A DNA stretch of 64,000 nucleotides from Pseudomonas mucoides. Lineage in GTDB: Bacteria; Pseudomonadota; Gammaproteobacteria; Pseudomonadales; Pseudomonadaceae. The DNA is taken from positions 1,686,757 to 1,750,756 of the forward strand of contig NZ_JACOPW010000001.1 in NCBI RefSeq assembly GCF_015461845.1, in the 5' to 3' direction. Position 1 is the first letter of the stretch. Each line of letters begins with the position of its first letter. The notes below the pieces were generated by a model. It was given only the letters and a program-made list of their open reading frames with translations, searched no databases and had not been told where the DNA came from. Shown here piece after piece: positions 36,294-45,230 of this stretch. Position numbers and translations under genes: made by a program.

Positions 36294-37204
36294 TGCGGGC
36301 TCTCTGGTGGTTCATCTTCTGAATTCGGGGGTGCCGGGTAATTGGGGATTTCACCCAGGCGGCGCAGGCCGTTGAAATGCTGCGGGTCGTCGAGATAACG
36401 CAGCATGACTTTTCGCCAGACCGGGTCGGCGAACGTCTGCACATGACCGCCTCGGGTCAGTTGCAGCACACGCGGCGGCGGCGCAGCTTGATACAGACGG
36501 ATGCCGTTGGAAAGGGGCACGATTGGATCGTCGATGCTGTGATAGAGCAGTTTCGGCACGCTTTTGAGCTGCGGCATCGAGTAGATCGCGCTTTCATCGT
36601 CCGGCACCAGCCAGGACAACGGCACCTGGAACGGCCAGGTCAGCCATGAAGTGCTCAAGGCAAATTGGCCGACGCTGCGATAGCTGGCCGGTGCTCCGTC
36701 GAGGACCAGGGCCGTGAGCTGTTTCTCACGTTCGGGGTGTTGAACCAGGTAGTGCACGGCCATCGAGCCGCCGAGGCTTTGGCCAAGCAGGATCAGCGGT
36801 TTGCCTTTGACTTCGGGGGCCTGGTCGAGCCATTTGAACGCGGCGTCGATGTCCTGGTAAATCGCCGGCAGGCTCGGTTTCCCTTCGGATAAACCGTAGC
36901 CGCGATAGTCGATCAGCAGCACTTGATAACCTGCCTTGGGCAGCCACCAGCTCCCACCCAGATGCATCGGCAAGTTGCCGCCATTGCCATGCAGGTGCAG
37001 CACCGTGCCTTTGACGTCGACACCCTTTTTGGCCGGCAACCACCAGGCGTTGAGCTTGAGACCGTCGGCAGTGACGAGGGTGACTTCGCGGTATTCGAGA
37101 TGAGCTTTTTCCGGGGTGAACAACTGGCCGGGCTCGGGGTAGAACAGCAGGGAGCTGCAACCGCTCAAGGTCAGAAGCAGGCAAACCATGCCGAGGAATC
37201 TCAT
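36290..37204 (-). CDS. Alpha/beta-hydrolase lipoprotein
   Basis: This 304-aa protein has a lipobox 'LSGC' (Cys16) and an alpha/beta-hydrolase core. The nucleophile elbow is 'ILLGQSLGGSMA', with the oxyanion region 'LHLHGNGGNLPMHLGG', acid 'SIDDPIVPL' and catalytic His in 'TRGGHVQTFAD'. It resembles the BEM46-like/serine aminopeptidase group. It is likely on the outer or inner membrane facing the periplasm. The substrate is unknown. It is coupled to the 109-aa gene. Confidence 0.85.
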   Translation of the reverse strand: MRFLGMVCLLLTLSGCSSLLFYPEPGQLFTPEKAHLEYREVTLVTADGLKLNAWWLPAKKGVDVKGTVLHLHGNGGNLPMHLGGSWWLPKAGYQVLLIDYRGYGLSEGKPSLPAIYQDIDAAFKWLDQAPEVKGKPLILLGQSLGGSMAVHYLVQHPEREKQLTALVLDGAPASYRSVGQFALSTSWLTWPFQVPLSWLVPDDESAIYSMPQLKSVPKLLYHSIDDPIVPLSNGIRLYQAAPPPRVLQLTRGGHVQTFADPVWRKVMLRYLDDPQHFNGLRRLGEIPNYPAPPNSEDEPPESPQ

Positions 37205-37248
37205 CCGTTGAAACCTCGCAAAATTCAGAATTGAAAATACACATCCCC

Positions 37249-37354
37249 TTGTAGGAGTGAACCTGTTCGCGATAGCGGTGTGTCAGCCAACATCAATGTT
37301 GAATGTTGAATGTTGAATGTTGAAACGCAATCGCGAGCAGGCTCACGCCTACAG
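37249..37354. repeat. REP-type inverted pair with heptamer array in spacer
   Basis: Inverted copies of 'gtaggagtgaacctgttcgcg' and 'cgcgagcaggctcacgcctac' flank a spacer holding four perfect aatgttg copies (37295-37322). Confidence 0.85.
37295..37322. repeat. Four tandem copies of a 7-bp unit
   Basis: aatgttg x4 without interruption inside the REP spacer. Related single or double copies occur in the REP pair at 13854-13946. It may vary in number between strains. Confidence 0.9.
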
Positions 37355-37369
37355 GGGTATTCGGGATCG

Positions 37370-38647
37370 TTAGAGGATGTTGGAGTAATCCGCTTCAATC
37401 CGGTCCAGGCTCAAATGGTTAAGGAAGTTGGAGAAGCACATCCACGCCGACAGCGCGTTCAGGTCGCGGAACTGATCCGGCAAATACTTCGGCGGCACCA
37501 CCAACCCTTCATCAACCAACTGGCGCAGCGTGCGCATGTCTTCCAGCGTGGTCTTGCCGCAAAACAGCAGCGGGATCTGCTCAAGCTTGCCTTTACGCAC
37601 GGCCAACTGAATGTAGTTGTAAACCATGATGAAGCCCTTGAGGTAGGACAAGTCTTTGGTAAATGGCAGACCGTCGGGCACCGAACCACGGAATACCCGG
37701 CTGGCGTTGCCGTAGCTTTCCGCCATTTCGAAGCCTTGCTCGCGGAAGAACTCGTAGATCTGCAGGAAGTCCGCGCCCTCCTCCACCATGTGAATGGCGC
37801 GGGTACGGTTGGTGAGTTTGCGCAGGCGACTCGGGTAGGACGCGAAGGTGATGATTTCCATCAGGATCGCCAAACCTTCCTGGGTCACCGTCGACGACGG
37901 CGGGCCCTTGGACAGGAAGGTGCAGATCGGCTGGTTCAACCCGTTGAGCGTGGTGCCGACATGCACCAGCCCTTCGTGGACTTCCAGGGCGCGCACGTCA
38001 CGGTCGTTGAACATCGCATCGGCGCGGATCTTGATGTAGTCCGCACCGGCCGCCGCATCGGCGACGATCCCGTCGGACTCGAACACCCGAATGGTTTCCT
38101 CGGCTTCGCCAAAGACCTTGTTCAAGCGGGTTTGCAGCAGGTGCACGGCTTCCTTGGCCGTAAGGATTTTTGGCTCATCCTTGAGATCGCCACGGCCGTC
38201 GATGTTGTTCAGGTAATCGGAAAGCATCAGCCCCAGATCGGCCAGAGTCGGGTCACCGGCGTGGAACGCGTCGGACGCAGCACCGTACAGTTCCTGGGAA
38301 ATCAGGCCAAAATCCTCGGTGCCGCGCGCTTCCAGCATGCGCACCACCATCCGGTATTCCTTGCACATGCGGCGCATGATCTGGCCGACCGGGTTGAACT
38401 GGCCGAGCTGGCGGGTAATGTCGCGCTCGATGTTCTGGAACTCCAGTTTCACTTTGCTGGAGTCGAACGTCAGTGGCCGATTGAGGTAGTAATCGCGGTC
38501 CACCGCCGGCATTTCCTTGCCCTTGGCCTTGAGGAATCCCTTGCGGATGCTGTCGTCCCACTTGACCGCATCGAGGACGCGAATCGGCGTCTGCGCCAGC
38601 ACAATGCGATCGGACAAAATGCGTATCGTCTGCTGGTAATCGTCCAC
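37370..38647 (-). CDS. DUF1704/TIGR02421 'QEGLA motif' protein, putative zinc carboxypeptidase-like
   Basis: This 425-aa cytoplasmic protein carries HEGLVH (HExxxH) at residues 224-229 and TQEGLA at 255-260, the hallmark of the family often annotated as flavohemoglobin-expression-modulating. The HExxxH plus a downstream Glu (Glu257) fits a zinc site like that of eukaryotic MATCAP tyrosine carboxypeptidases (KIAA0895, same DUF). So a metallopeptidase function is possible, but the bacterial substrate is unknown. No signal peptide is seen. The gene stands alone, 36 bases after the 184-aa lipoprotein locus on the same strand. Confidence 0.85.
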   Translation of the reverse strand: MDDYQQTIRILSDRIVLAQTPIRVLDAVKWDDSIRKGFLKAKGKEMPAVDRDYYLNRPLTFDSSKVKLEFQNIERDITRQLGQFNPVGQIMRRMCKEYRMVVRMLEARGTEDFGLISQELYGAASDAFHAGDPTLADLGLMLSDYLNNIDGRGDLKDEPKILTAKEAVHLLQTRLNKVFGEAEETIRVFESDGIVADAAAGADYIKIRADAMFNDRDVRALEVHEGLVHVGTTLNGLNQPICTFLSKGPPSSTVTQEGLAILMEIITFASYPSRLRKLTNRTRAIHMVEEGADFLQIYEFFREQGFEMAESYGNASRVFRGSVPDGLPFTKDLSYLKGFIMVYNYIQLAVRKGKLEQIPLLFCGKTTLEDMRTLRQLVDEGLVVPPKYLPDQFRDLNALSAWMCFSNFLNHLSLDRIEADYSNIL

Positions 38648-38683
38648 CCGAAACTCCTGTAGAAAAACCGTTATGTGCTGAGT

Positions 38684-39238
38684 CTATTTGCTGTTGGCCA
38701 GGCGTTGATAGCGCACCGCTTCGACGAAGACATCGGAATTGGCCGGATCGTCGAGGTAACTGAAGACCTGATCCAGTGCGTTGTCGACCAATACGCCGTC
38801 GCCGTCGTCGGTCTGAAAACCTTCGCCGCTCAAGACTTTTTGTCCGAGTGCCTGGTTGATCTGCTCGAGGTCGAGGTTGTAGACCACCAATTCATGTTTG
38901 TCCGTGAGTTCGAAACCGGCAATGGTGAAATGGCCGCCGTATTTGGCTGGCACTTTCGCCGACAGGTACCAGCGGCTGCCATGGCGCGAGACGGTGAAGG
39001 GATAGGCTTCGCGTTCGCCGGGTTTGGCCTTGAAGTAGCTGACCGCCTGATAACGATGGTCACCGATGCGCGTCAGTTCCAGGTTCATCGGCTCGCCCCA
39101 GGCGTTAGTGCTGGTCCATTTGCCGAGCAAACCTTTGGGCGCGGGGTCGCTCGCGGGCAGCGGTTCCTTGAAGGTCACCAGACAGCCACTGAGCAGCAGG
39201 AACGACAAGGCGATCACGATGACGCGCCAGGCTTTCAT
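38684..39238 (-). CDS. Hypothetical lipoprotein, 184 aa
   Basis: A lipoprotein signal ('LLLSGC', Cys19) is followed by a probably beta-rich domain: 'GLLGKWTSTNAWGEPMNLEL', 'YQAVSYFKAK', 'FTIAGFELTDKHELVVYNLD'. The 'LLGKWxS' opening recalls lipocalin-like proteins, but I cannot assign a family firmly. Likely an envelope protein. It lies upstream of the QEGLA gene, in the same direction. Confidence 0.75.
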   Translation of the reverse strand: MKAWRVIVIALSFLLLSGCLVTFKEPLPASDPAPKGLLGKWTSTNAWGEPMNLELTRIGDHRYQAVSYFKAKPGEREAYPFTVSRHGSRWYLSAKVPAKYGGHFTIAGFELTDKHELVVYNLDLEQINQALGQKVLSGEGFQTDDGDGVLVDNALDQVFSYLDDPANSDVFVEAVRYQRLANSK

Positions 39239-39263
39239 TCAACACTCCCTATGAACACGCAGT

Positions 39264-39405
39264 CCTGTAGCAGCTGCCGAAGGCTGCGTTCGGCTGCGAA
39301 GCAGTCGTAAACTCTGAATCCCGAATCAACCTGAAGGAACACGGTGGCAGGTTTTACGACGACTTCGTCGCCGAACGCAGCCTTCGCCAGCGGCTACGGG
39401 GACCG
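39264..39405. repeat. Second REP family, inverted pair
   Basis: 'cctgtagcagctgccgaagg' and an inverted copy with 'ccttcgccagcggctacggg' flank a ~90-base spacer with 'tcgtaaa' / 'ttttacga'. The motif is unlike the 'gagcttgctc' family and is shared with 43006-43155. Confidence 0.75.
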
Positions 39406-39413
39406 TGCTCAAC

Positions 39414-40130
39414 TCACACCGACGCGAGTACCAAGTGCATGTAGCGATTGAGGATACCGAGCATTTCTTCTTCACCCACAGGCTCGGCGTCGTTGAGCAG
39501 GCCCTGATATTCCATCCGTCCGATAATCGCCGTCAACACTTTGGCATCCTCTCGTGGCTCACGCGAACCCAACACCTCGAAAAGCTGGCAGGTGCCCTGG
39601 AGGAGAATCTGCTGATGCGAGCGCACCAATTCCGCCAGGCGCGGGTTCAACAAGGCCTCCTGACGGAACGCCTGTTCAGCCATCAAGTGTTCGCGACGGT
39701 TGATCAATTGCCGGTGAACATAGTCCGTCATCAACCGTGCAATGTCGTCCGCCAGCTGGGAGCGCGCCTCGGGGCTGCCGTCGCCGCTGATCACCATCTC
39801 GCGCAGCAAGCCCTCATTGTTCACCCACAACTTGGCCATGAACGCCGCGCTGCGCTCCACGTATTGGGCAAAGGTATCGGTGAGCAAGTCATCGATGTCC
39901 TTGAAATAGTAGGTGGTGGCCGACAACGGCACACCGGCCTCGGCCGCCACTGCGCGGTGGCGCACGGCCCGCACGCCATCGCGCACGACAATGCGCATCG
40001 CCGCATCGAGAATGTCCTGTCGACGCTGCTCGCTGCCCTGTCGGCTGGCCTTGCGGCCCTGGTACTGAACACTTTCAGCGACCGCAGTGGCGATACCCGC
40101 TGCACCTTCTTGAGCCATTGCACGATTCAC
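39414..40130 (-). CDS. TetR-family transcriptional regulator
   Basis: This 238-aa protein has an N-terminal HTH ('DILDAAMRIVVRDGVRAVRHRAVAAEAGVPLSATTYYFKD', read in parts, about 37-75) and a helical ligand-binding domain. The GTG at 40130 has a good site (gaggaa, 9 bases upstream); ATG 40118 is an alternative. The target is unknown. It lies downstream of lysS, separated from it by a strong terminator. Confidence 0.85.
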   Translation of the reverse strand: MNRAMAQEGAAGIATAVAESVQYQGRKASRQGSEQRRQDILDAAMRIVVRDGVRAVRHRAVAAEAGVPLSATTYYFKDIDDLLTDTFAQYVERSAAFMAKLWVNNEGLLREMVISGDGSPEARSQLADDIARLMTDYVHRQLINRREHLMAEQAFRQEALLNPRLAELVRSHQQILLQGTCQLFEVLGSREPREDAKVLTAIIGRMEYQGLLNDAEPVGEEEMLGILNRYMHLVLASV

Positions 40131-40192
40131 GACAGGTCTTTCCTCTCAGATGAAAGCAATAAATTGATACGTTTGTACCAGACAGGCAATAA

Positions 40193-40220
40193 AAAGCCGC
40201 CTGAAAAGGCGGCTTTTTAA
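40193..40220. terminator. Bidirectional terminator at lysS 3' end
   Basis: Perfect 11-bp stem aaaaagccgcc / ggcggcttttt with a 6-base loop and a T-run, just past the lysS stop. Confidence 0.92.
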
Positions 40221-40229
40221 TTGAAACAC

Positions 40230-41732
40230 TTACGCTTGCGGCCGCATGTGCGGGAACAGGATCACGTCGCGGATCGACGGGGAGTTGGTCAGCAGCATCA
40301 CCAGACGGTCGATACCGATACCTTCACCCGCCGTTGGCGGCATGCCGTACTCCAGCGCGCGAACGAAGTCGGCGTCGTAGTGCATGGCTTCGTCGTCGCC
40401 CGCGTCCTTGTCGGCGACCTGCGCCATGAAGCGCTCGGCCTGGTCTTCCGCGTCGTTCAACTCGGAGTAGGCGTTGGCGATTTCACGGCCGCCGATGAAC
40501 AGTTCGAAACGGTCGGTGACGTTCGGGTTGTCATCGTTGCGACGGGCCAGTGGCGACACTTCGAACGGGTACTGGGTAATGAAGTGCGGCTGTTCCAGCT
40601 TGTGCTCGACCAGCTCTTCGAAAATCATCACTTGCAGCTTGCCCAGACCTTCGAAGCCCAGCACCTTGGCGCCGGCCTTCTTGGCGATGGCACGCGCCTT
40701 GTCGATGTCATTCAGATCGTCAGCGGTCAGCTCAGGGTTGTACTTGAGGATCGAATCGAACACCGACAGACGTACGAACGGTTCGCCGAAGTGGAACACC
40801 TTGTCGCCGTAAGGCACGTCGGTGCTGCCCAGAACCAGCTGCGCCAGTTCGCGGAACAGTTCTTCGGTCAGGTCCATGTTGTCTTCGTAGTCGGCGTACG
40901 CCTGGTAGAACTCCAACATGGTGAATTCAGGGTTGTGACGAGTCGAAACGCCCTCGTTACGGAAGTTGCGGTTGATCTCGAACACTTTCTCGAAACCGCC
41001 GACAACGAGGCGCTTGAGGTACAACTCAGGCGCGATACGCAGGAACATTTCCATGTCCAGCGCGTTGTGGTGAGTCTCGAACGGCTTGGCTGCTGCGCCA
41101 CCCGGGATGGTTTGCAGCATCGGCGTTTCGACTTCGAGGAAGTCACGCTGCATCAGGAAGCTGCGGATGTGCGCGATCACTTGCGAACGAACGCGGAAGG
41201 TCTGGCGCACTTCTTCGTTGACGATCAGGTCAACGTAACGCTGACGGTAGCGCTGTTCGGTGTCGGTCAGGCCGTGGTGCTTGTCCGGCAGCGGGCGCAG
41301 CGACTTGGTCAGCAGGCGCACGCTGGTCATTTCAACGTACAGGTCGCCCTTGCCCGAACGGGCCAGGGTGCCTTCGGCAGCAATGATGTCGCCCATGTCC
41401 CAGGTTTTCACCGCGGCCAGGGTGTCTTCGGACAGGGTTTTACGGTTGACGTAGACCTGGATGCGACCGGTCATGTCCTGGATCACCATGAACGAGCCAC
41501 GGTTGAGCATGATGCGACCGGCAACCTTGACCGGGATTGCAGCCTCTGCCAGCTCTTCCTTGGTCTTGTCCGCGTACTGTTTCTGCAAGTCATTGCAGTA
41601 GTTGTCGCGGCGGAAGTCGTTCGGGAAGGCATTGCCCTTGGCGCGCTCGGCAGCAAGCTTTTCCTTGCGCAGGGCGATCAGGGAGTTTTCTTCCTGTTGC
41701 AGGGCTTGCGGGTCGAGTTCTAGGTCGCTCAT
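40230..41732 (-). CDS. lysS: Lysyl-tRNA synthetase (class II)
   Basis: This 500-aa cytoplasmic enzyme has an N-terminal OB-fold anticodon-binding domain (about 65-165, '[26 protein letters not shown]' in parts) and a class II catalytic core. Motif 2 is '[24 protein letters not shown]' (in parts) and motif 3 is '[15 protein letters not shown]'. It is transcribed with prfB upstream, the same order as in many gammaproteobacteria. Confidence 0.97.
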   Translation of the reverse strand: MSDLELDPQALQQEENSLIALRKEKLAAERAKGNAFPNDFRRDNYCNDLQKQYADKTKEELAEAAIPVKVAGRIMLNRGSFMVIQDMTGRIQVYVNRKTLSEDTLAAVKTWDMGDIIAAEGTLARSGKGDLYVEMTSVRLLTKSLRPLPDKHHGLTDTEQRYRQRYVDLIVNEEVRQTFRVRSQVIAHIRSFLMQRDFLEVETPMLQTIPGGAAAKPFETHHNALDMEMFLRIAPELYLKRLVVGGFEKVFEINRNFRNEGVSTRHNPEFTMLEFYQAYADYEDNMDLTEELFRELAQLVLGSTDVPYGDKVFHFGEPFVRLSVFDSILKYNPELTADDLNDIDKARAIAKKAGAKVLGFEGLGKLQVMIFEELVEHKLEQPHFITQYPFEVSPLARRNDDNPNVTDRFELFIGGREIANAYSELNDAEDQAERFMAQVADKDAGDDEAMHYDADFVRALEYGMPPTAGEGIGIDRLVMLLTNSPSIRDVILFPHMRPQA

Positions 41733-41803
41733 GTCTTTAAAAATTCCATCACAGGTTCGTTGCCCCCACCGGTGGCAGGGGACTTGAGGTCTTGACTGGT
41801 GGT

Positions 41804-42899
41804 TTACAGGCCTTGTTTCAGGCTGGCCACCAGGTATTCGTCGATGTCGCCGTCGAGCACCTTGTCGCAGTCGCTGCGTTCGATGTTAGTGCGCAAATCC
41901 TTGATTCGCGACGCATCGAGTACATACGAGCGGATCTGGTGACCCCAGCCGATGTCGGACTTGGTGTCTTCCAGGGCCTGGGACGCGGCGTTGCGTTTCT
42001 GCACTTCCTGCTCGTACAAGCGCGCCCGCAACATTTTCATCGCGGTGTCTTTGTTGGCGTGCTGGGAGCGTTCGTTCTGGCAGCTGACCACGGTGTTGGT
42101 CGGTACGTGAGTAATACGTACGGCCGAGTCGGTGGTGTTTACGTGCTGACCACCGGCACCGGAGGAGCGGTAGGTGTCGATGCGCAGGTCCGACGGGTTG
42201 ATGTCGATTTCGATGTTGTCATCGATTTCCGGCGACACGAACACGGCCGAGAACGAGGTGTGGCGGCGGTTGCCGGAGTCGAACGGGCTCTTGCGCACCA
42301 GACGGTGCACGCCGATCTCGGTCCGCAACCAGCCAAAGGCGTATTCGCCCTTGATGTGCACGGTCGCGCCCTTGATCCCGGCGACTTCACCGGCGGACAG
42401 TTCCATGATGGTCGCGTCGAAACCGCGTTTGTCAGCCCAGCGCAGGTACATGCGCAGCAGGATGTTGGCCCAGTCCTGGGCCTCGGTGCCACCGGAGCCG
42501 GCCTGGATGTCCAGGTAGGCGTTGTTGGCATCCATTTCACCGCTGAACATGCGACGGAATTCGAGTTTTTCCAGCGACTCGCGCAGGCGCTCGACTTCGG
42601 CGGCGACGTCATCGACAGCGGCCTGGTCTTCTTCTTCGGCGGACATCAGCAGCAGGTCTTTGGCGTCGGCCAGGCCGGAGTGCATTTCGTCGAGGGTTTC
42701 GACGATCTGCGCCAGCAGGGACCGCTCGCGGCCCAGTTCCTGAGCGTACGTCGGGTTGTTCCAGACAGACGGATCTTCAAGCTCGCGATTGACTTCAGTC
42801 AGACGCTCATGCTTTTGATCGTAGTCAAAGATACCCCCGAATAGTTTCGGAGCGCTCGGACAGGTCCTTGATACTGTTAAGGATCGGGTTGATTTCCAT
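41804..42899 (-). CDS. prfB: Peptide chain release factor 2, with programmed +1 frameshift
   Basis: RF2 recognises UAA/UGA stops. The coding sequence is split: codons 1-24 run from ATG 42899 to 42828 ('[20 protein letters not shown]' begins it) and end at an in-frame TGA. After a +1 slip at CTT-TGA-C, translation continues 42826-41804 to give 364 aa. An internal Shine-Dalgarno (GGGGG) lies 3 bases before CTT. The GGQ motif appears as 'GAGGQHVN' and SPF as 'RKSPFDSG'. This is a real gene, not a pseudogene. Confidence 0.97.
42824..42840 (-). other. prfB programmed frameshift site
   Basis: On the minus strand: tcgggggtatctttgac. It has GGGGG, a 3-base spacer, slippery CTT and the TGA stop with following C. 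This is the canonical RF2 autoregulatory site, apart from CGGGGG in place of the E. coli AGGGGG. Confidence 0.95.
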
Positions 42900-43005
42900 G
42901 GCGGGCAGCACTCGTTGGCGAACTTTTGAAAGCCGGCGAGTATAACGTAAACAGGCCTCCACGGCAGCCCGCCTGGCGGCTTTAGGCGCGAATGACTCAA
43001 ACATT

Positions 43006-43155
43006 CCTGTAGCAGCGGTCGAGCCCCGCGAGGCCGCGTCCGAGGACGAAGTCCTCGCCAATCCTGCGCACACGGTTTGTCTGGAGGACCGCGCTGTACG
43101 GTTTTACGGCGGCTTCGCCGCCGGACGCAGCCTAGTAGGCTCGACAGCGGCTACA
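43006..43155. repeat. Second REP family, inverted pair between prfB and wspR
   Basis: 'cctgtagcagcggtcgagcc' and its inverted copy 'ggctcgacagcggctacagg' (about 43138-43157) surround a GC-rich spacer with several smaller palindromes ('gaggacgaagtcctc'). Confidence 0.8.
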
Positions 43156-43169
43156 GGTCGTGCATTACC

Positions 43170-44171
43170 TCACTCGATTCCGACCTGATTGCGCCCATTG
43201 TTCTTCGCCAGGTACAGCCCCTTGTCCGCCGCCGAGATCAATTGCCGACAATCGCTGCCCGGTTGCGGGACCATGGTGGACAGGCCAATGCTGATGGTCA
43301 GGCTGGAGCCTTCGGTCGGCGAAAGGTGCGGAATCTTCAGTGCAGCCACAGTTTGGCGGAGTTTTTCCGCCACCAGGCGTGCACCGCCTGGCGTGGTGTT
43401 GGGCAGTACCAACGCAAACTCCTCGCCACCGTAACGGGCCGGCAGGTCAGACGGACGAGCGCTGGCGTCGCGGATCGCCGCCGCGACCTTGCGCAAGGCT
43501 TCGTCGCCTTCCAGATGCCCGAAGCTGTCGTTGTAGGACTTGAAGTAATCCACATCGATCATCAGCAGCGACAGTTGGCTCTGGTCACGCAGCGAACGGC
43601 GCCACTCCAGCTCCAGGTACTCATCGAAATGCCGGCGGTTCGACAGCCCGGTCAGGCCATCGGAATTCATCAGCCGCTGCAGCACCAGATTGGTGTCGAG
43701 CAGTTGCTGCTGGCTGACCCGCAACGCACGGTACGCCGCGTCACGCTGCAACAGCGTCATGTAGGAGCGCGAGTGATAGCGGATTCGTGCCACCAGCTCG
43801 ATGTTGTCCGGCAGCTTGACCAGATAATCATTGGCCCCGGCGGCAAACGCCGCGCTCTTGACCAGCGGGTCTTCCTTGGTCGACAGAACAATGATCGGAA
43901 TGTCCTTGGTCGCCGGATGATTACGGTACTCGCGCACCAGGCTCAAGCCGTCCAGACCCGGCATCACCAGATCCTGAAGAATCACCGTCGGCTTGATGCG
44001 GATCGCCTGCGCGATGGCCTGATGCGGGTCTGCGCAGAAGTGGAAGTCAATATTGTCTTCGTTCGACAACCCGCGACGCACCGCTTCGCCGATCATTGCC
44101 TGATCGTCCACCAACAACACCATGGCGGCGTTTTCGTCGGTTTTGAAGCCGTCGAGCTGTAAGTCATTCAT
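43170..44171 (-). CDS. wspR: WspR diguanylate cyclase response regulator
   Basis: This 333-aa protein has an N-terminal receiver (phospho-acceptor Asp67 in 'ILQDLVMPG', acidic pocket 'VDDQ') joined by a helical stalk to a GGDEF domain. The active site is GGEEF at 248-252, and the RxxD inhibitory site is RPSD at 239-242, five residues before GG. Phosphorylation by WspE triggers oligomerisation and c-di-GMP synthesis. It is the last gene of the Wsp operon, 48 bases after wspF. Confidence 0.96.
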   Translation of the reverse strand: MNDLQLDGFKTDENAAMVLLVDDQAMIGEAVRRGLSNEDNIDFHFCADPHQAIAQAIRIKPTVILQDLVMPGLDGLSLVREYRNHPATKDIPIIVLSTKEDPLVKSAAFAAGANDYLVKLPDNIELVARIRYHSRSYMTLLQRDAAYRALRVSQQQLLDTNLVLQRLMNSDGLTGLSNRRHFDEYLELEWRRSLRDQSQLSLLMIDVDYFKSYNDSFGHLEGDEALRKVAAAIRDASARPSDLPARYGGEEFALVLPNTTPGGARLVAEKLRQTVAALKIPHLSPTEGSSLTISIGLSTMVPQPGSDCRQLISAADKGLYLAKNNGRNQVGIE

Positions 44172-44219
44172 GTGCGGTCACCTGAGTACTTCTTGGGCCA
44201 GGATTGCTGCTAATGGCGG

Positions 44220-45230
44220 TCATTTGGCGAATATCTCCAGCAATCGTGGCGCTATCTTGTCCAGTGGGCGAATCTCCATGGCGGCGTCGATGGCCGCGGC
44301 CGCTTTGGGCATTCCGTATACCGCACTGCTTTTCTGGTCCTGAGCGATGGTCAGGTAACCTTGTTGGCGCATGAGTTTAAGCCCCTGCGCGCCATCACGT
44401 CCCATACCCGTCAACAAAATCCCTACGGCGTCTCCGCTCCAGTAATTGGCCACACTCTCGAAAAACACATCGATCGAGGGCCGGTAGATTTCGTTGACCG
44501 GTTCGGCGGTGTAGGCCAGCGTGCCGTTTTTCAACAATCGAATATGGTGGTTGGTGCCGGCCAGCAACACGGTTCCGGCCTGAGGCGCTTCGCCCTCGAC
44601 CGCCAGGCGCACATTCAAGCCACTGGCGCTGCCGAGCCATTCAGCCATGCCGGCGGCGAACACCTGATCGACATGCTGCACCAGCACGATGGCCGCCGAA
44701 AAATCTCGCGGCAAGCCCTTGAGCAGAATTTCCAGCGCGGCCGGTCCGCCGGCGGATGAGCCGATGGCAATCAGGCGCTGGCGCGACCCAGCACTGCGCA
44801 ACGGGCTCGGCACAGTTCGCTCGCGGTTACCCCGCTCGCCGATCAACCAGCCAATGTTCATGATCTTGCGCAACAACGGCGCCGCCGCTTCCTGGGCATT
44901 ACCGGCGCCGAGCGCCGGGGTATCGACCACGTCCAGGGCGCCATGGCCCATGGCCTCGAACACCCGGTGTACGTTCTGCTGGCGATCGACGGTAACGATC
45001 ACAATGGCACACGGCGTTTCGGCCATGATCCGCCGGGTGGCCTCGACCCCGTCCATCACCGGCATGATCAAATCCATCAGGATCAGGTCCGGTGTCTGCT
45101 CGGCACACTTTTGCACCGCTTCCTTGCCATCACTGGCGACCCAGATGACCTGGTGCGCCGGCTCAAACGCCAGGGCGCGGCGCAAGGCCTCCACCGCCAT
45201 GGGCATGTCATTGACGATTGCGATTTTCAT
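44220..45230 (-). CDS. wspF: WspF, CheB-like methylesterase
   Basis: This 336-aa protein has a receiver domain (Asp53 in 'LMDLIMPVMDG') and a C-terminal methylesterase with the catalytic triad in 'AIGSSAGGPA' (Ser159), 'VLVQHVD' (His186) and 'LTGMGRDGAQG' (Asp). It demethylates WspA and so turns the pathway down. Loss of WspF is known to lock WspR on and produce wrinkly colonies. Its start overlaps the wspE stop (ATGA). Confidence 0.96.
   Translation of the reverse strand: MKIAIVNDMPMAVEALRRALAFEPAHQVIWVASDGKEAVQKCAEQTPDLILMDLIMPVMDGVEATRRIMAETPCAIVIVTVDRQQNVHRVFEAMGHGALDVVDTPALGAGNAQEAAAPLLRKIMNIGWLIGERGNRERTVPSPLRSAGSRQRLIAIGSSAGGPAALEILLKGLPRDFSAAIVLVQHVDQVFAAGMAEWLGSASGLNVRLAVEGEAPQAGTVLLAGTNHHIRLLKNGTLAYTAEPVNEIYRPSIDVFFESVANYWSGDAVGILLTGMGRDGAQGLKLMRQQGYLTIAQDQKSSAVYGMPKAAAAIDAAMEIRPLDKIAPRLLEIFAK

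Noticed and set aside
37295..37322. CRISPR-like repeat array
   Set aside because: Units are 7 bp and contiguous with no spacers; it is a simple tandem repeat.
40221..41723. 500-aa plus-strand frame opposite lysS
   Set aside because: Mirrors lysS codon for codon; no start signal or domain. lysS itself is certain.
42825..43073. prfB as a frameshifted pseudogene
   Set aside because: The stop sits in the known RF2 autoregulatory frameshift context, so it is programmed.
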